Below are positions 1-8,811 of a stretch of DNA of 64,000 nt, piece by piece; positions within the stretch are counted from its first letter, which is position 1; each line of letters starts with the position of its first letter. The stretch comes from an uncultured Caulobacterales bacterium (lineage in GTDB: Bacteria > Pseudomonadota > Alphaproteobacteria > Caulobacterales > Caulobacteraceae). Under the pieces are notes generated by a model. That model saw only the letters and a list, made by a program, of their open reading frames with translations, ran no database searches and was not told the DNA's origin. Where the stretch lies: positions 186,001 to 250,000 of the forward strand of contig CAIOYC010000009.1 in assembly GCA_903862425.1 (NCBI GenBank), read 5' to 3'. Position numbers and translations under genes: made by a program.

Positions 1-927
1 GCGCGCCGTATAGCCCTGGATCGACCCGTCCGCGATGATCTTCACCCCGCCGAGGCGAAGGCGATCGGTGCTGAGCGCGCGATAGCGCAGCGCGTCGGCA
101 ATGAGCTCCGGCGTCGGGCGCGAATGGGCCATCAGCATGGTCGCGAGACGGATCGGGCAGTCGTCTGCGGCGGTAAAGCGCAACAGCTCGTCGACGTCGG
201 CATCGGCGAGGCTGCGCCCGAGGTCGGCGATGGTGGTCACGCCGGTGAGCCGTGCGGCCTCACCATAAGTCCTGTGCGTGAGCGGTCGGTCCGCGGCGCC
301 CTCGATGTCGATGCGGAGCTTGCGGAAGACCGGCATCATGGCGGCAAACTCCTGCAACTCGCCGTTCGGCTCGCCGTCCGAGCGTTTGAGCACGCCCTTG
401 GCTTCAGCAGAGGCGTCGAACCCAACCGCAGCGAGGGTGGCGGAATTGACGGTCAGGAGATGGCCATTGGAGTGGAAGATAGCGATGGGCCGCGTACTCG
501 ATACGGTGTCGAGCTCCCAGCGGCTGAGCCTATCCCCTGGCAGAAACAAAGGGTCGAGACCCCAAGCGATCAGCGGCTCGTCCGCCCCCAGCCCGCCCTG
601 CGCCTCGCTGAGCCGTGCCAGAAGTTCGGGGGTGGAGAGCGCAGCCTTCCACAGCCGACCCTTCGGATCGGTGCGGTCCATGTGCCCTACATAGGTGTAG
701 CGCCAAATGCCGCCGGTCATCATGTGGGCGTGACCCTCCACGAAGCCGGGCGTCAGGATGTGATCCCTGAATCGGCGGTCGAGGGTATAGCCGCCCCAGC
801 CGGCCACATCGTCCAACGAGCCAACGCCCAGAATCTTCCCATCGCGCACCGCGACGTGGGTCGCGGAGAGGCGGCGTCGATCCAGGGTCAGAATTTCTCG
901 AGCTTCAAATACGACGGTGTCTGGCAT
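1..927 (-). CDS. YtcJ-like amidohydrolase, C-terminus outside window (partial)
   Basis: Reading from an ATG at 927 toward the window edge, the frame stays open for 309 codons, so the gene is cut at its 3' end. The N-terminus has the small beta-sandwich start of metal-dependent amidohydrolases, followed by the metal-binding motif G-H-A-H-M (His66 and His68). A later stretch V-K-I-I-A-D-G-S at the edge matches the YtcJ-type Amidohydro_3 family. No signal peptide is visible, so a cytoplasmic hydrolase is likely. The substrate cannot be read from the sequence. It is divergent from the MFS transporter at 1063 across a 135-bp gap, which suggests shared regulation. The family is sure; the specific reaction is not. 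Confidence 0.85.
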   Translation of the reverse strand, partial: MPDTVVFEAREILTLDRRRLSATHVAVRDGKILGVGSLDDVAGWGGYTLDRRFRDHILTPGFVEGHAHMMTGGIWRYTYVGHMDRTDPKGRLWKAALSTPELLARLSEAQGGLGADEPLIAWGLDPLFLPGDRLSRWELDTVSSTRPIAIFHSNGHLLTVNSATLAAVGFDASAEAKGVLKRSDGEPNGELQEFAAMMPVFRKLRIDIEGAADRPLTHRTYGEAARLTGVTTIADLGRSLADADVDELLRFTAADDCPIRLATMLMAHSRPTPELIADALRYRALSTDRLRLGGVKIIADGSIQGYTAR

Positions 928-1062
928 GGCGCAGCTCCTTAGCGCCATTGAAGACGACGCCGGAAGTCCTGCGTGGTCCACGCTGCTGAAAACGGATGGT
1001 CCAGTCGTCCAGGGTGCATCGGGACATGTAGATTGATCTGCGTTGAGGGGTGAGGAGCGCGT

Positions 1063-2340
1063 ATGCCGAAGCTATTTCCGGGTTGGGCGGTTGTGGGCGC
1101 CACGGCCTTCGCGCTCATCGTGTCAGGCACAACCTTCGCCGCGGCGACCTTCGGCCTCCTGACCGCTCATCTTGGCGCGGCATTCCACTGGAGCCAGGCG
1201 GAAATGTCGCCCGGCCTTTCCATCTTCCTAATCTCTGCCACCGTCGCCGTGCCCTTCGTCGGTAGGCTTTCCGACAGGTTCGGTTCGCGAAAGGTGGCGC
1301 TGGCGGGCCTTATCTCCATGGCGGCGGCGGTGGCGTCGGGCGCGCTAATGAACCACTCGATCCTGTCGCTCTATGCCTTCTATGTAGCGGTCGGACTGAC
1401 CGGCGCCTTCACCAATCCGGTCGCCTATATGCGAGCCATCTCGCTGTGGTTCGACCGGAAGCGGGGGCTCGCCATCGGCCTTGCTGTGGCGGGGCAGGGG
1501 ATCGGCGGCACGATCCTGCCGGTGGTGATCCAGGAACTTGCGGCCAGCATCGGCTGGCGCGGCGCGCTTCTGGCCATCGCCGCCTTCATGGTTCTGGCCG
1601 TGGCCCCGGTCGTGTTCCTGTTCGTTAGGGATGACCCCGCCCAGGACGGACAGGTGGCCGACGGCGTCCTGCCGGGCGAGGGGGTCGCCATCGACGACGC
1701 CACCTCGGGCCTGACCATGGCCGAGGCTCTGCGGCGGCCGGTGTTCTGGCTCATCCTGCTCGCGCTCGGTCTGTTCGGCTTCACCATGTACGCCATGACC
1801 GGCAACCTCGTTTACGTGCTGGTCCACGCCCAGGGTCTGTCGCTGCGACAGGTGGCGATCCTTCAGTCGATTTCAGGCTTGGCGCTATTGGTGGGACGCA
1901 TCATCTTCGGATGGTTCATGGATCGCTTCCACGCGCCTGTGGTGGGGGCCTTCGGTGTGCTCCTGGCCACGGCTGGCATGATCATGCTGCTCACGGTTTC
2001 AGGTTTCGGCTCCTTCGCTATCCTGCGCTCGGTAATGCTGGGCGCCGCTGGAGGGGCCGAGACCGATCTGTTGACCCTTCTGGTTGGTCGCTACTTCGGC
2101 AAGAAGGCGTTGGCGGAAATCTACAGTTGGCACAATGTGGCCTTCCTGGTCGGAGCCGCAGCGGGCCCTCCGATCTTCGGCGCGGTGATGGCGCTCACCG
2201 GCGGGCTACTGATCCCGATCCTGGCGATCGCCGCGCTCACCGTGCTGGCGGCTGGCGTCCTTCTCCTGCTCGGCCCCTATCCGCGCTTCTCGGCGCACGA
2301 GCCGGCCCATCTCGAAGAAGCGGCGCTCGCTCCCGTCTAG
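1063..2340 (+). CDS. MFS transporter, monocarboxylate/oxalate-formate type
   Basis: This 425-residue inner-membrane protein has about 12 hydrophobic segments in two halves, with a charged loop near residues 190-220. The MFS loop 2-3 signature appears as G-R-L-S-D-R-F-G-S-R-K near residues 67-77. The N-terminal pattern (F-P-G-W-A-V-V, then an S-L-W-F-D-R-K-R-G-L-A loop) resembles the MCT/OFA branch, which moves organic acids. A GAGGAG Shine-Dalgarno sequence about 6 nt upstream supports the ATG. It sits between the amidohydrolase and a TonB-dependent receptor, so uptake of the cluster's substrate or export of a product is plausible. The substrate is unknown. Confidence 0.88.
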   Translation: MPKLFPGWAVVGATAFALIVSGTTFAAATFGLLTAHLGAAFHWSQAEMSPGLSIFLISATVAVPFVGRLSDRFGSRKVALAGLISMAAAVASGALMNHSILSLYAFYVAVGLTGAFTNPVAYMRAISLWFDRKRGLAIGLAVAGQGIGGTILPVVIQELAASIGWRGALLAIAAFMVLAVAPVVFLFVRDDPAQDGQVADGVLPGEGVAIDDATSGLTMAEALRRPVFWLILLALGLFGFTMYAMTGNLVYVLVHAQGLSLRQVAILQSISGLALLVGRIIFGWFMDRFHAPVVGAFGVLLATAGMIMLLTVSGFGSFAILRSVMLGAAGGAETDLLTLLVGRYFGKKALAEIYSWHNVAFLVGAAAGPPIFGAVMALTGGLLIPILAIAALTVLAAGVLLLLGPYPRFSAHEPAHLEEAALAPV

Positions 2341-2506
2341 GGCTGGCTCTAAACTTTGCCCCCTGCTGGACCAAGACCTCCGGGGGCGGACGAATAAGTC
2401 TGCAATAGCTCCAAGCAAGGGCAGCGCGCGACGAAGATCGCGGCATGGGGAAGAGAGACGCTCGAGGGCTCGTCAAAACAAGGCGCAAAGCGCCAGGGGA
2501 TCGAGC

Positions 2507-4729
2507 ATGAAAGCGGTTGAAGCAACGGCTACCCGACGCCCTATCCGATCGGCGCTCCTGATGACGACGGCCGCCGTGGGCCTCATGGCCAGTGGGATGG
2601 GCGCCCAGGCTGCCGAGGCAGACGACAGCGGCATCCAGCAGGTCGTAGTCACAGCGCAGAAGCGGGTCGAAAACGCCCAGGACGTGCCGATCTCGATTCA
2701 GACCGTCAGCGCCAAGACCCTGGCTACGCTCGGCGTCACCAAGCTGCAGGACGTGGAGTTCGCCGCACCCTCAGTCAGCTTCGGCGACGGCAGCGAACAG
2801 GGCCGTTACGGCATCCGCGGCGTCGTCGATTACTCCCGTAGCGCCGGTTACGACTCCCGTGTGGGCGTCTATATCGACGGCGTTTATCTCGGTCGTTCCT
2901 ACCTGAACAACCAGACCCTGCTCGGTGTGCAGCAAGTGGACATCCTGCGCGGGCCGCAGGGTACCCTGTTCGGCAAGAACACCGACGCCGGCGTGATCAG
3001 TATTACGACCCTCAAGCCGCCGAAGGACTTCCAGGCTTCTATCGAAGGCGACGTCGGCAACTTCGGCTACTACCGCGTTGCGGGCTTGGTCGGTGGTCCC
3101 ATCGCCGACAAACTGGACGGCCAGTTCGCCATCACCAAGACCGCCAGCGACGGCTACTACAAGAACTTGACGCTGCACGACCGCAACATGGGCACGGACA
3201 GCATCGCCGCGCGTGGTCAAATCCGCTGGCGTCCCAACGACCAGCTCGACGTCAATGTCACCTTGGACGATCTGCACGACCGCAACACGACCCTGCACTA
3301 CACCTACGTGCCGACGGCGGGGAGCAACCCCTACCTGATCAATTCATACGATCAGGACTACGCCAAGCGCGATAGCTGGGGCGCCGCTGTCCATGCGGAC
3401 TACAACCTTGGCAGCGGCTACACCCTGACATCCATCAGCGCCCTGCGCGGCGGGGCCCAGTGGCTTTACTTCAACAACGAAACCGGGGCGCTCAACTTTC
3501 TCACACCGGTGTTCCACGAGCAAACCCACCAGTTCTCAGAGGAATTCCGTATCGCCTCGCCCAAGACCGGCAGGTTCGATTATGTGGCCGGGCTCTACTA
3601 TTTCAACCAGTTGAACGACGAGAACACACGCTCGCAATTCGGGCCGGCCATGGCCTTTCTGCCGGCGCCCTATCCAGCTTATGCCGGGGTGGCGACGACT
3701 TACGGCGCCAAGGTGGAGACAAACTCCTATGCCGGCTTCGTAAACGGCGCCTATCGCTTCACAGACTGGGCCGAGTTGATCGGCGGCCTGCGCTATACTT
3801 ATGAGACCAAGGATCTGCGCGGCTTCTATGCCCACGATCCTCTGGGCCTGATCGGCGGCAACTTCAGTGGCAAGACCGACAGCCAATCCACCTCGCGAGT
3901 GAGCCCCAAGGTCGGGATCAACATCCGCCCGATGAAGCACATCCTGCTGTTCGCCGACGTCTCCACTGGCTTCAAAAGTGGCGGCTGGAACGTGGACGCC
4001 ACCAGCCCCACGGCCCTCGCCGCCGGTATCCGCGTGCGGCCCGAGACCGTGACCAGCTATGAGGGCGGCGTGAAGGCCGACTTCTGGGACGGCAAGGCGC
4101 GGATCAACGCCACCTTGTTCGACGCCAAGTACAAGGACTTCCAGGTCTTCACCTTCGTCCCGGTCACGGTCGGCACACAGACCTATCAGGTCACCAGCTT
4201 GACCAATGCCGGCGAGGTGACTTCCAAGGGGCTTGAGCTCGAGGGCGAACTGGCCCCCATCTCCGGCCTGACCCTCTCGGCGACCTACACCTACGATCAG
4301 AGCGAATTCGACGTCTATAACGGTGGTGGCGGCACGGTTGGCACGGCGGTTATCAACGCGGCCGGCGTGCAGACGCCTTATGCCCCGCGTAACAAGGCCT
4401 ATTTCGCCGCCGACTATCAGACGCCGCTCTTACCCTTCGCAGATGGTTTCGCGCACGTCGGCTACAGCGTTCAGTCGAGCGAGAACTTCGATCCCAAGGT
4501 CTCCAACCCGACCTACGGCTCCGCCTACTTCATTCCCGGCTACGACCTGATCGACGCCCGCATCGGCCTCAGCGCCATCAACGGACGTTGGCAGCTGTCG
4601 CTATGGGGCAAGAACCTCGGCGACGACCAATACATCAAGTTCGCCAACCGGACCGCGCTGCTGGTCAATCGCGCTGTTCTCTACGGCGCACCCCGCACCT
4701 TCGGCCTGACCCTGAAGGTCAAATACTAG
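2507..4729 (+). CDS. TonB-dependent receptor (accessory cluster)
   Basis: A 740-residue outer-membrane receptor. A signal peptide with an Ala-rich end near residue 35 is followed by a TonB-box-like stretch (Q-Q-V-V-V-T-A-Q-K). The plug domain spans roughly residues 50-170 and carries Y-I-D-G-V-Y-L-G and V-D-I-L-R-G-P-Q-G-T-L-F-G. A long beta-barrel follows and ends in an aromatic/basic tail (L-K-V-K-Y). Such receptors in Caulobacterales and sphingomonads import siderophores, but also oligosaccharides and aromatic compounds. It lies between the MFS transporter and the aminotransferase, all on the same strand, so it probably takes up the compound the cluster metabolises. The ligand is not determinable. 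Confidence 0.92.
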   Translation: MKAVEATATRRPIRSALLMTTAAVGLMASGMGAQAAEADDSGIQQVVVTAQKRVENAQDVPISIQTVSAKTLATLGVTKLQDVEFAAPSVSFGDGSEQGRYGIRGVVDYSRSAGYDSRVGVYIDGVYLGRSYLNNQTLLGVQQVDILRGPQGTLFGKNTDAGVISITTLKPPKDFQASIEGDVGNFGYYRVAGLVGGPIADKLDGQFAITKTASDGYYKNLTLHDRNMGTDSIAARGQIRWRPNDQLDVNVTLDDLHDRNTTLHYTYVPTAGSNPYLINSYDQDYAKRDSWGAAVHADYNLGSGYTLTSISALRGGAQWLYFNNETGALNFLTPVFHEQTHQFSEEFRIASPKTGRFDYVAGLYYFNQLNDENTRSQFGPAMAFLPAPYPAYAGVATTYGAKVETNSYAGFVNGAYRFTDWAELIGGLRYTYETKDLRGFYAHDPLGLIGGNFSGKTDSQSTSRVSPKVGINIRPMKHILLFADVSTGFKSGGWNVDATSPTALAAGIRVRPETVTSYEGGVKADFWDGKARINATLFDAKYKDFQVFTFVPVTVGTQTYQVTSLTNAGEVTSKGLELEGELAPISGLTLSATYTYDQSEFDVYNGGGGTVGTAVINAAGVQTPYAPRNKAYFAADYQTPLLPFADGFAHVGYSVQSSENFDPKVSNPTYGSAYFIPGYDLIDARIGLSAINGRWQLSLWGKNLGDDQYIKFANRTALLVNRAVLYGAPRTFGLTLKVKY

Positions 4730-4745
4730 GACTGAAATGGCCCTG

Positions 4746-4769
4746 GCCGCCCCGCGCTATCGGGGCGGC
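4746..4769 (+). promoter_or_regulatory. GC-rich hairpin between receptor and aminotransferase genes
   Basis: A perfect 9-bp inverted repeat (arms GCCGCCCCG and CGGGGCGGC, loop of 6) lies 16 bp after the receptor stop and 30 bp before the aminotransferase start. There is no T-run after it, so it is more likely an mRNA-stabilising or attenuating stem than an intrinsic terminator. It argues against starting the aminotransferase at the ATG at 4737, just before the stem. Confidence 0.6.
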
Positions 4770-4799
4770 AGGAGAAGGCCCGACATAGGAGAGTTTGGC

Positions 4800-6176
4800 G
4801 TGAACCGTTCCCCCCTGCACGAGATGGATCATCGTTCGCTGGTCCATCAGCAATCCGATCTCGACGATTTCGACCGCAACGGCGCCATACTGATGGAGCG
4901 CGGCGAAGGTGTCAGGGTCTGGGATCTGGAGGGGCGCGAATATATCGAGGCCATGGCGGGGCTGTGGTCCGCCAGTCTCGGCTTCAGCGAAACGCGCCTT
5001 GCGGATGCGGCCTACCAGCAAATGCTGAAGCTGCCGTTCTACCATACCTTCTTCAACAAGGGTCACGGCCCTGCGGTGGAGTTGGCGGACAAGCTCTTAT
5101 CGCTCTCGCCTGTCCCCATGTCCCGCGTGCTGCTCCAGTGCAGCGGCTCGGAGGCCAATGACGCGGCGATCAAGCTGGTCTGGTACTATAACGCGCTCCG
5201 AGGCAAGCCCGAGAAGCGCAAGATCATCGGCCGGGTACGGGGCTACCACGGCAACACCATCGCCACCGCCAGTCTGTCCGGCCAGCCGCATATGTATGCC
5301 GGTTTCGGACTGCCGCTGCCGGGCTTCATCCATGCCGACAATCCGAACTATTACCGCTTCGGCCTAGAAGGCGAGACCGAGGAGGCCTTCTCCGACCGGA
5401 TGGCGACCAACCTCGAAGCTTTGATCCTGACGGAGGGGCCGGACACCATCGGCGCCATGTTCGTGGAGCCCGTGCAGGCCGGCGGCGGCGCCATCACCCC
5501 GCCCAAGGGCTATTTTGACAAGATCCAGCCGATCCTGAAGAAGTACGACATCCTGCTCAGCGTCGATGAGGTTGTCTGCGGCTTCGGCCGTACCGGCAAT
5601 TTCTGGGGCTCGCAGACCTACGGCATCAAGCCGGATATGCTGGCCTGCGCCAAGCAGCTCTCGGCCGCCTACCAGCCCATCTCGGCCCTGCTCATTTCCG
5701 AGACCATCCATCAGGCCCTGCTGGAAGGCAGTCGCCAGAACGGCAGCTTCGGCCATGGCTACACCTATGGCGGCCACCCGGTCCCCTGCGCCGTTGCGCT
5801 GGAGACTCTCAAGATCTACGAGGAACGCGACATCGTCGGCCACGTGCGCGCCATGTCGCCGACCTTTCTGGCCGAGTTGGAAGCCTGTCGCGCCCATCCC
5901 CTGGTAGGCGACGTGCGCGGCGTCGGTCTGATCGCCGGGGTCGAGCTGGTGCAGGACAAGGCCACCAAGGCGCCCTTCGCCGCCAGCGTTAAGGCGGGCC
6001 CAACGGTCGAGCGCGCCTGTCTCGAGCATGGCCTGATCGTCCGCGCCATTGGCGACCGGATCGCCTTCACCCCGCCCCTGATCATCGATACAGGCGAGAT
6101 CGTCGAAATGGTGCGCCGGTTCCGCGCCGGCCTTGATCTCGCCGAGCAGCGCATTTCCGGCGCCATAGCCGCCTGA
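4800..6176 (+). CDS. Class III PLP-dependent aminotransferase (omega-transaminase type)
   Basis: A GTG start at 4800 is preferred because AGGAGA lies about 8 nt upstream; the longer frame from the ATG at 4737 runs through a hairpin. The product is 458 residues, normal for class III. Visible motifs are the cofactor-binding C-S-G-S-E-A-N-D-A-A near 115-123, D-E-V-V-C-G-F-G-R-T-G with Asp256 for the pyridine nitrogen, and Lys285 in A-C-A-K-Q-L as the Schiff-base lysine. It transfers an amino group from an amine or omega-amino acid to a keto acid such as pyruvate. A MocR regulator lies 0.9 kb away; such regulators often control aminotransferases. The substrate is unknown. Confidence 0.9.
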   Translation: MNRSPLHEMDHRSLVHQQSDLDDFDRNGAILMERGEGVRVWDLEGREYIEAMAGLWSASLGFSETRLADAAYQQMLKLPFYHTFFNKGHGPAVELADKLLSLSPVPMSRVLLQCSGSEANDAAIKLVWYYNALRGKPEKRKIIGRVRGYHGNTIATASLSGQPHMYAGFGLPLPGFIHADNPNYYRFGLEGETEEAFSDRMATNLEALILTEGPDTIGAMFVEPVQAGGGAITPPKGYFDKIQPILKKYDILLSVDEVVCGFGRTGNFWGSQTYGIKPDMLACAKQLSAAYQPISALLISETIHQALLEGSRQNGSFGHGYTYGGHPVPCAVALETLKIYEERDIVGHVRAMSPTFLAELEACRAHPLVGDVRGVGLIAGVELVQDKATKAPFAASVKAGPTVERACLEHGLIVRAIGDRIAFTPPLIIDTGEIVEMVRRFRAGLDLAEQRISGAIAA

Positions 6177-6256
6177 CCCGTGATCGTTCCAGTTAATGTC
6201 GCCATGTCCGGCTTCGGCCGAGCTCCGGCTCATTCAAGATTTTTAAGGCCGAGCCC

Positions 6257-6997
6257 CTATCTGACGGCGGCGATCACAGTCACCACGCCGAGCACAGCCA
6301 GGGCGATAAGAGCCACGCGTCGGTGGGTCTCAGCCGTCGTGCGGTTGAAGAGCGTCGAGCCGATCGCCATGCCCCCAGCGAGCGCGAGACCGGCCGGTAG
6401 TAGGGGCAGGATCATGCCCGTGTGCAGCTTGCCCAGCAGGGCGAAGGGCGCGAGTGCGAAAAGGGCGGCGAGGAAGACGAAAACCAGCAGCGTGGCGCGC
6501 ACCTGGCGCGGCTCGGAGTGTGTGCCAAGGAGCAGCGCCACCGCCGGCGGTCCGGACATACCTGCAAGGCCGTTCATGATGCCCGAAGCCAGGCCTGCGC
6601 CCACGCCGGCGGCGCGCTCGTGCTGAGCGTGCAGCTTGAGACCCGAGGCGATCAATCCGCTCGCCGCCAGCACGGTGAGACCGACCAGCAGGTGACCAAT
6701 CTTCGGAGTTACAAGCGTGATGATCCAGAACCCGAGCGGGCTACCGATAGCGGCCCCGACGCTTAGCCAGCCGAGTAGGCGCCATCGGCAGGCCCCAACC
6801 GCGCCGGGCAGGCCGACAATGCCCATGAGCGCCTGCAGCACCATCGCGTAGGGCAGGGTCTCGAGCGGGGAAAGGAACAGGCCCGTGAGCGGCACGGCCA
6901 CCATGGCGAAGCCGAACCCGGCAAATCCCTGCAGCAGCCCTCCGGCGAAGGCGCCGATCACCACCGGGCCTACGACCTGCATGTCCAAACTCAGCAT
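6257..6997 (-). CDS. TauE/SafE family membrane permease
   Basis: A 246-residue, almost wholly hydrophobic protein with about 7-8 membrane segments. It has the two-fold TauE/SafE pattern: G-A-F-A-G-G-L-L-Q-G-F-A-G-F-G near residues 15-29, and a matching second repeat with G-I-M-N-G-L-A-G-M-S-G-P-P-A near 139-152. The family includes exporters of sulfite, sulfonates and related organic anions. It lies downstream of the MocR gene on the same strand with 66 bp between them, so co-transcription is likely, and it converges with the aminotransferase. Transport of a sulfur compound is a family-based guess only. Confidence 0.85.
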   Translation of the reverse strand: MLSLDMQVVGPVVIGAFAGGLLQGFAGFGFAMVAVPLTGLFLSPLETLPYAMVLQALMGIVGLPGAVGACRWRLLGWLSVGAAIGSPLGFWIITLVTPKIGHLLVGLTVLAASGLIASGLKLHAQHERAAGVGAGLASGIMNGLAGMSGPPAVALLLGTHSEPRQVRATLLVFVFLAALFALAPFALLGKLHTGMILPLLPAGLALAGGMAIGSTLFNRTTAETHRRVALIALAVLGVVTVIAAVR

Positions 6998-7063
6998 GCG
7001 CCAGAGGTAGCAGCGGCGTGGCCGGGGTGGAGAGCCAGCCCGCCGCCATGTCAGGAGCCAGGA

Positions 7064-8551
7064 TCAGCTGACGGCTTCGAGCGCATCGGCCAGGCGTTCG
7101 AGGCCCGGCCGGATTTTGTCCTGGGCGATGGCCGAAAGGCCCAGCCGCATGAAGGGCGCCGGTTGCCCCTCCGAGAAGAAGGGATCTCCGCGCTCGAACA
7201 GCACGCCGCGCACGCGCGCCGCCTCGTCCAGAGCGGCCAGATCGATATTGGCCGGACACCGCGCCCAGAGCGCCGAACCCCGGTCCCCGCTGGGCGCATC
7301 GAGCCCCGGCAGCACCTTGGTGAACTGGTTGCGGGCCTCCGCCAAACGGATCTGGATTTCGCTGCGGAGCTGACGCACCAGACCCTGATAATGGCCCTCG
7401 ACCATGAACATGGCGGCCAGCCGCTGGGTATTCAGCGGCGCACTGCGATGGATCAACCGACGCAGGGCGCGCGCCTCGGCGATCAACGGGGCGGGACCTA
7501 CCATGTAGCCCAGCCGCACACCGGGAGCGATGACTTTGGAGAAGGTGCCCAGATAGATGACCCGCCCGCCGCGATCCGCACTCTTCAGTGCGGTCAGGCT
7601 ATCGTCGGCGGCCATCTCGCCTTCATAGTCATCCTCGATGATAAGGGCGTCGGTGCTGGCGCTCCAGTCGAGCAGCCATTGGCGGCGCTCTGGAGAGAGA
7701 GAGACGCCGGTAGGACAGTGACAGCCGGGGGTGAGCACCGCGAGGCTCAGCCCTTCGAAGTCAGGTCCCGCACGCACGCCCTGGGCATCGACGGGCAGGT
7801 CGCGCAGCGTGCCGGGGCTGAGGCTGAAGATGTGGCGGGCGTCGGTATAGCCGGGGTTCTCCACCCCGATCTGGTCGCCATGGCGAACCAGCAGACGCGA
7901 CAGCAGGTAAAGACCCTCCTGTGCGCCGAGGGTGATCAGCACCTCGTCGGGCCGGGCGAAGATACCCCGCCGGGGCAATACATGGCGGCGAATCTGCTCG
8001 ATCAGCAGCGGGTCGTCTTCGTTCGCATTATCCGCAGCCCACCAGTTCACCGCCGCCCGACCGAGCGCATCGCGTGAGGCGCTGCGCCACGCCGCCAAGG
8101 GAAACAGGTTCGGATCGACCTGGCCGTAGATGAAGGGATAGGTGTAGCTCTGCCAGTCGATGGGCTTGGAGATGTGGCGTAGGGATGAAATCTGGGTAGT
8201 CAGGCGCTCGGACCAGACCAGGGTGTGGCCTTCCTCGTGGTCGTCTTCCTCGGTTTTGGGCTCGTGCCTGGTGTCGCCGGCGACGAAGAAGCCCTTGCGC
8301 TCCACCGAGACCAGATAGCCGCGCGTGGCAAGCTCTTCGTAGACCGCCGTCACCGTGTTGCGGGCGATGCCGAGTTGCTGGGCGAGCAGGCGCGAGGGCG
8401 GCATCTGCTGGCGCGACTGCAGGCGTTGCGCGGTGATGGCGGCCACGATGGCGCGGCGCAGGCCCGATTGGAGATTGCTCCCGCCCGCAATCAGGGCTGA
8501 CCGGCTGATCCCCCAGGCCGTGTCCGAAATGTCGAGCTGGCGTTCGAGCAT
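7064..8551 (-). CDS. MocR-type GntR/aminotransferase-fusion transcriptional regulator
   Basis: This 495-residue protein has a GntR winged-helix domain at about 25-90 (P-P-S-R-L-L-A-Q-Q-L-G-I-A-R-N-T-V), then an acidic linker near 100-110. A fold-type I aminotransferase-like domain follows from about 125 to the end. The PLP lysine is visible in Y-L-G-T-F-S-K (Lys339), with the ring-nitrogen Asp at about 308 (I-I-E-D-D-Y-E-G-E). MocR proteins sense PLP or an amine bound to it and regulate neighbouring genes; GabR, PdxR and TauR are examples. It probably regulates the aminotransferase and TauE/SafE genes and itself. The ATG at 8551 is the natural start. Confidence 0.92.
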   Translation of the reverse strand: MLERQLDISDTAWGISRSALIAGGSNLQSGLRRAIVAAITAQRLQSRQQMPPSRLLAQQLGIARNTVTAVYEELATRGYLVSVERKGFFVAGDTRHEPKTEEDDHEEGHTLVWSERLTTQISSLRHISKPIDWQSYTYPFIYGQVDPNLFPLAAWRSASRDALGRAAVNWWAADNANEDDPLLIEQIRRHVLPRRGIFARPDEVLITLGAQEGLYLLSRLLVRHGDQIGVENPGYTDARHIFSLSPGTLRDLPVDAQGVRAGPDFEGLSLAVLTPGCHCPTGVSLSPERRQWLLDWSASTDALIIEDDYEGEMAADDSLTALKSADRGGRVIYLGTFSKVIAPGVRLGYMVGPAPLIAEARALRRLIHRSAPLNTQRLAAMFMVEGHYQGLVRQLRSEIQIRLAEARNQFTKVLPGLDAPSGDRGSALWARCPANIDLAALDEAARVRGVLFERGDPFFSEGQPAPFMRLGLSAIAQDKIRPGLERLADALEAVS

Positions 8552-8604
8552 GGCGCCGAGGATGTTGCGGATTTTTGATGGTTGGAAGCGGCAAGCACGC
8601 TTGG

Positions 8605-8616
8605 GCCTGATCAGGC
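8605..8616. promoter_or_regulatory. 12-bp perfect palindrome upstream of mocR gene
   Basis: GCCTGATCAGGC is a perfect palindrome 54 bp upstream of the MocR start codon, inside the 260-bp gap shared with the exported protein at 8812. It could be an operator for autoregulation or part of the divergent promoter. MocR sites are more often direct repeats, so the assignment is tentative. Nothing else in this gap is clear enough to annotate. Confidence 0.3.
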
Positions 8617-8811
8617 GCGGGATAGCCTAGTATTGCGGCAGGCGGCGCGCATAACTGGTCGGGCTGTGTTGATGGACCGCGCGGTCGCCCAACCGCGCTG
8701 GTGGCGCGTTCTTGACATAAAGACGGGCTAGGCAGGCTTGGCCTTGCGGCGGACCTTGAGGGCGCGCCGGACTTGGGGCTTTCGTCACCATTCTGCGTCA
8801 AGACCTGCGAG

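Noticed and set aside
4737-4799. Upstream ATG start for the aminotransferase
   Set aside because: The extra codons are the hairpin sequence; GTG at 4800 has a good ribosome-binding site.
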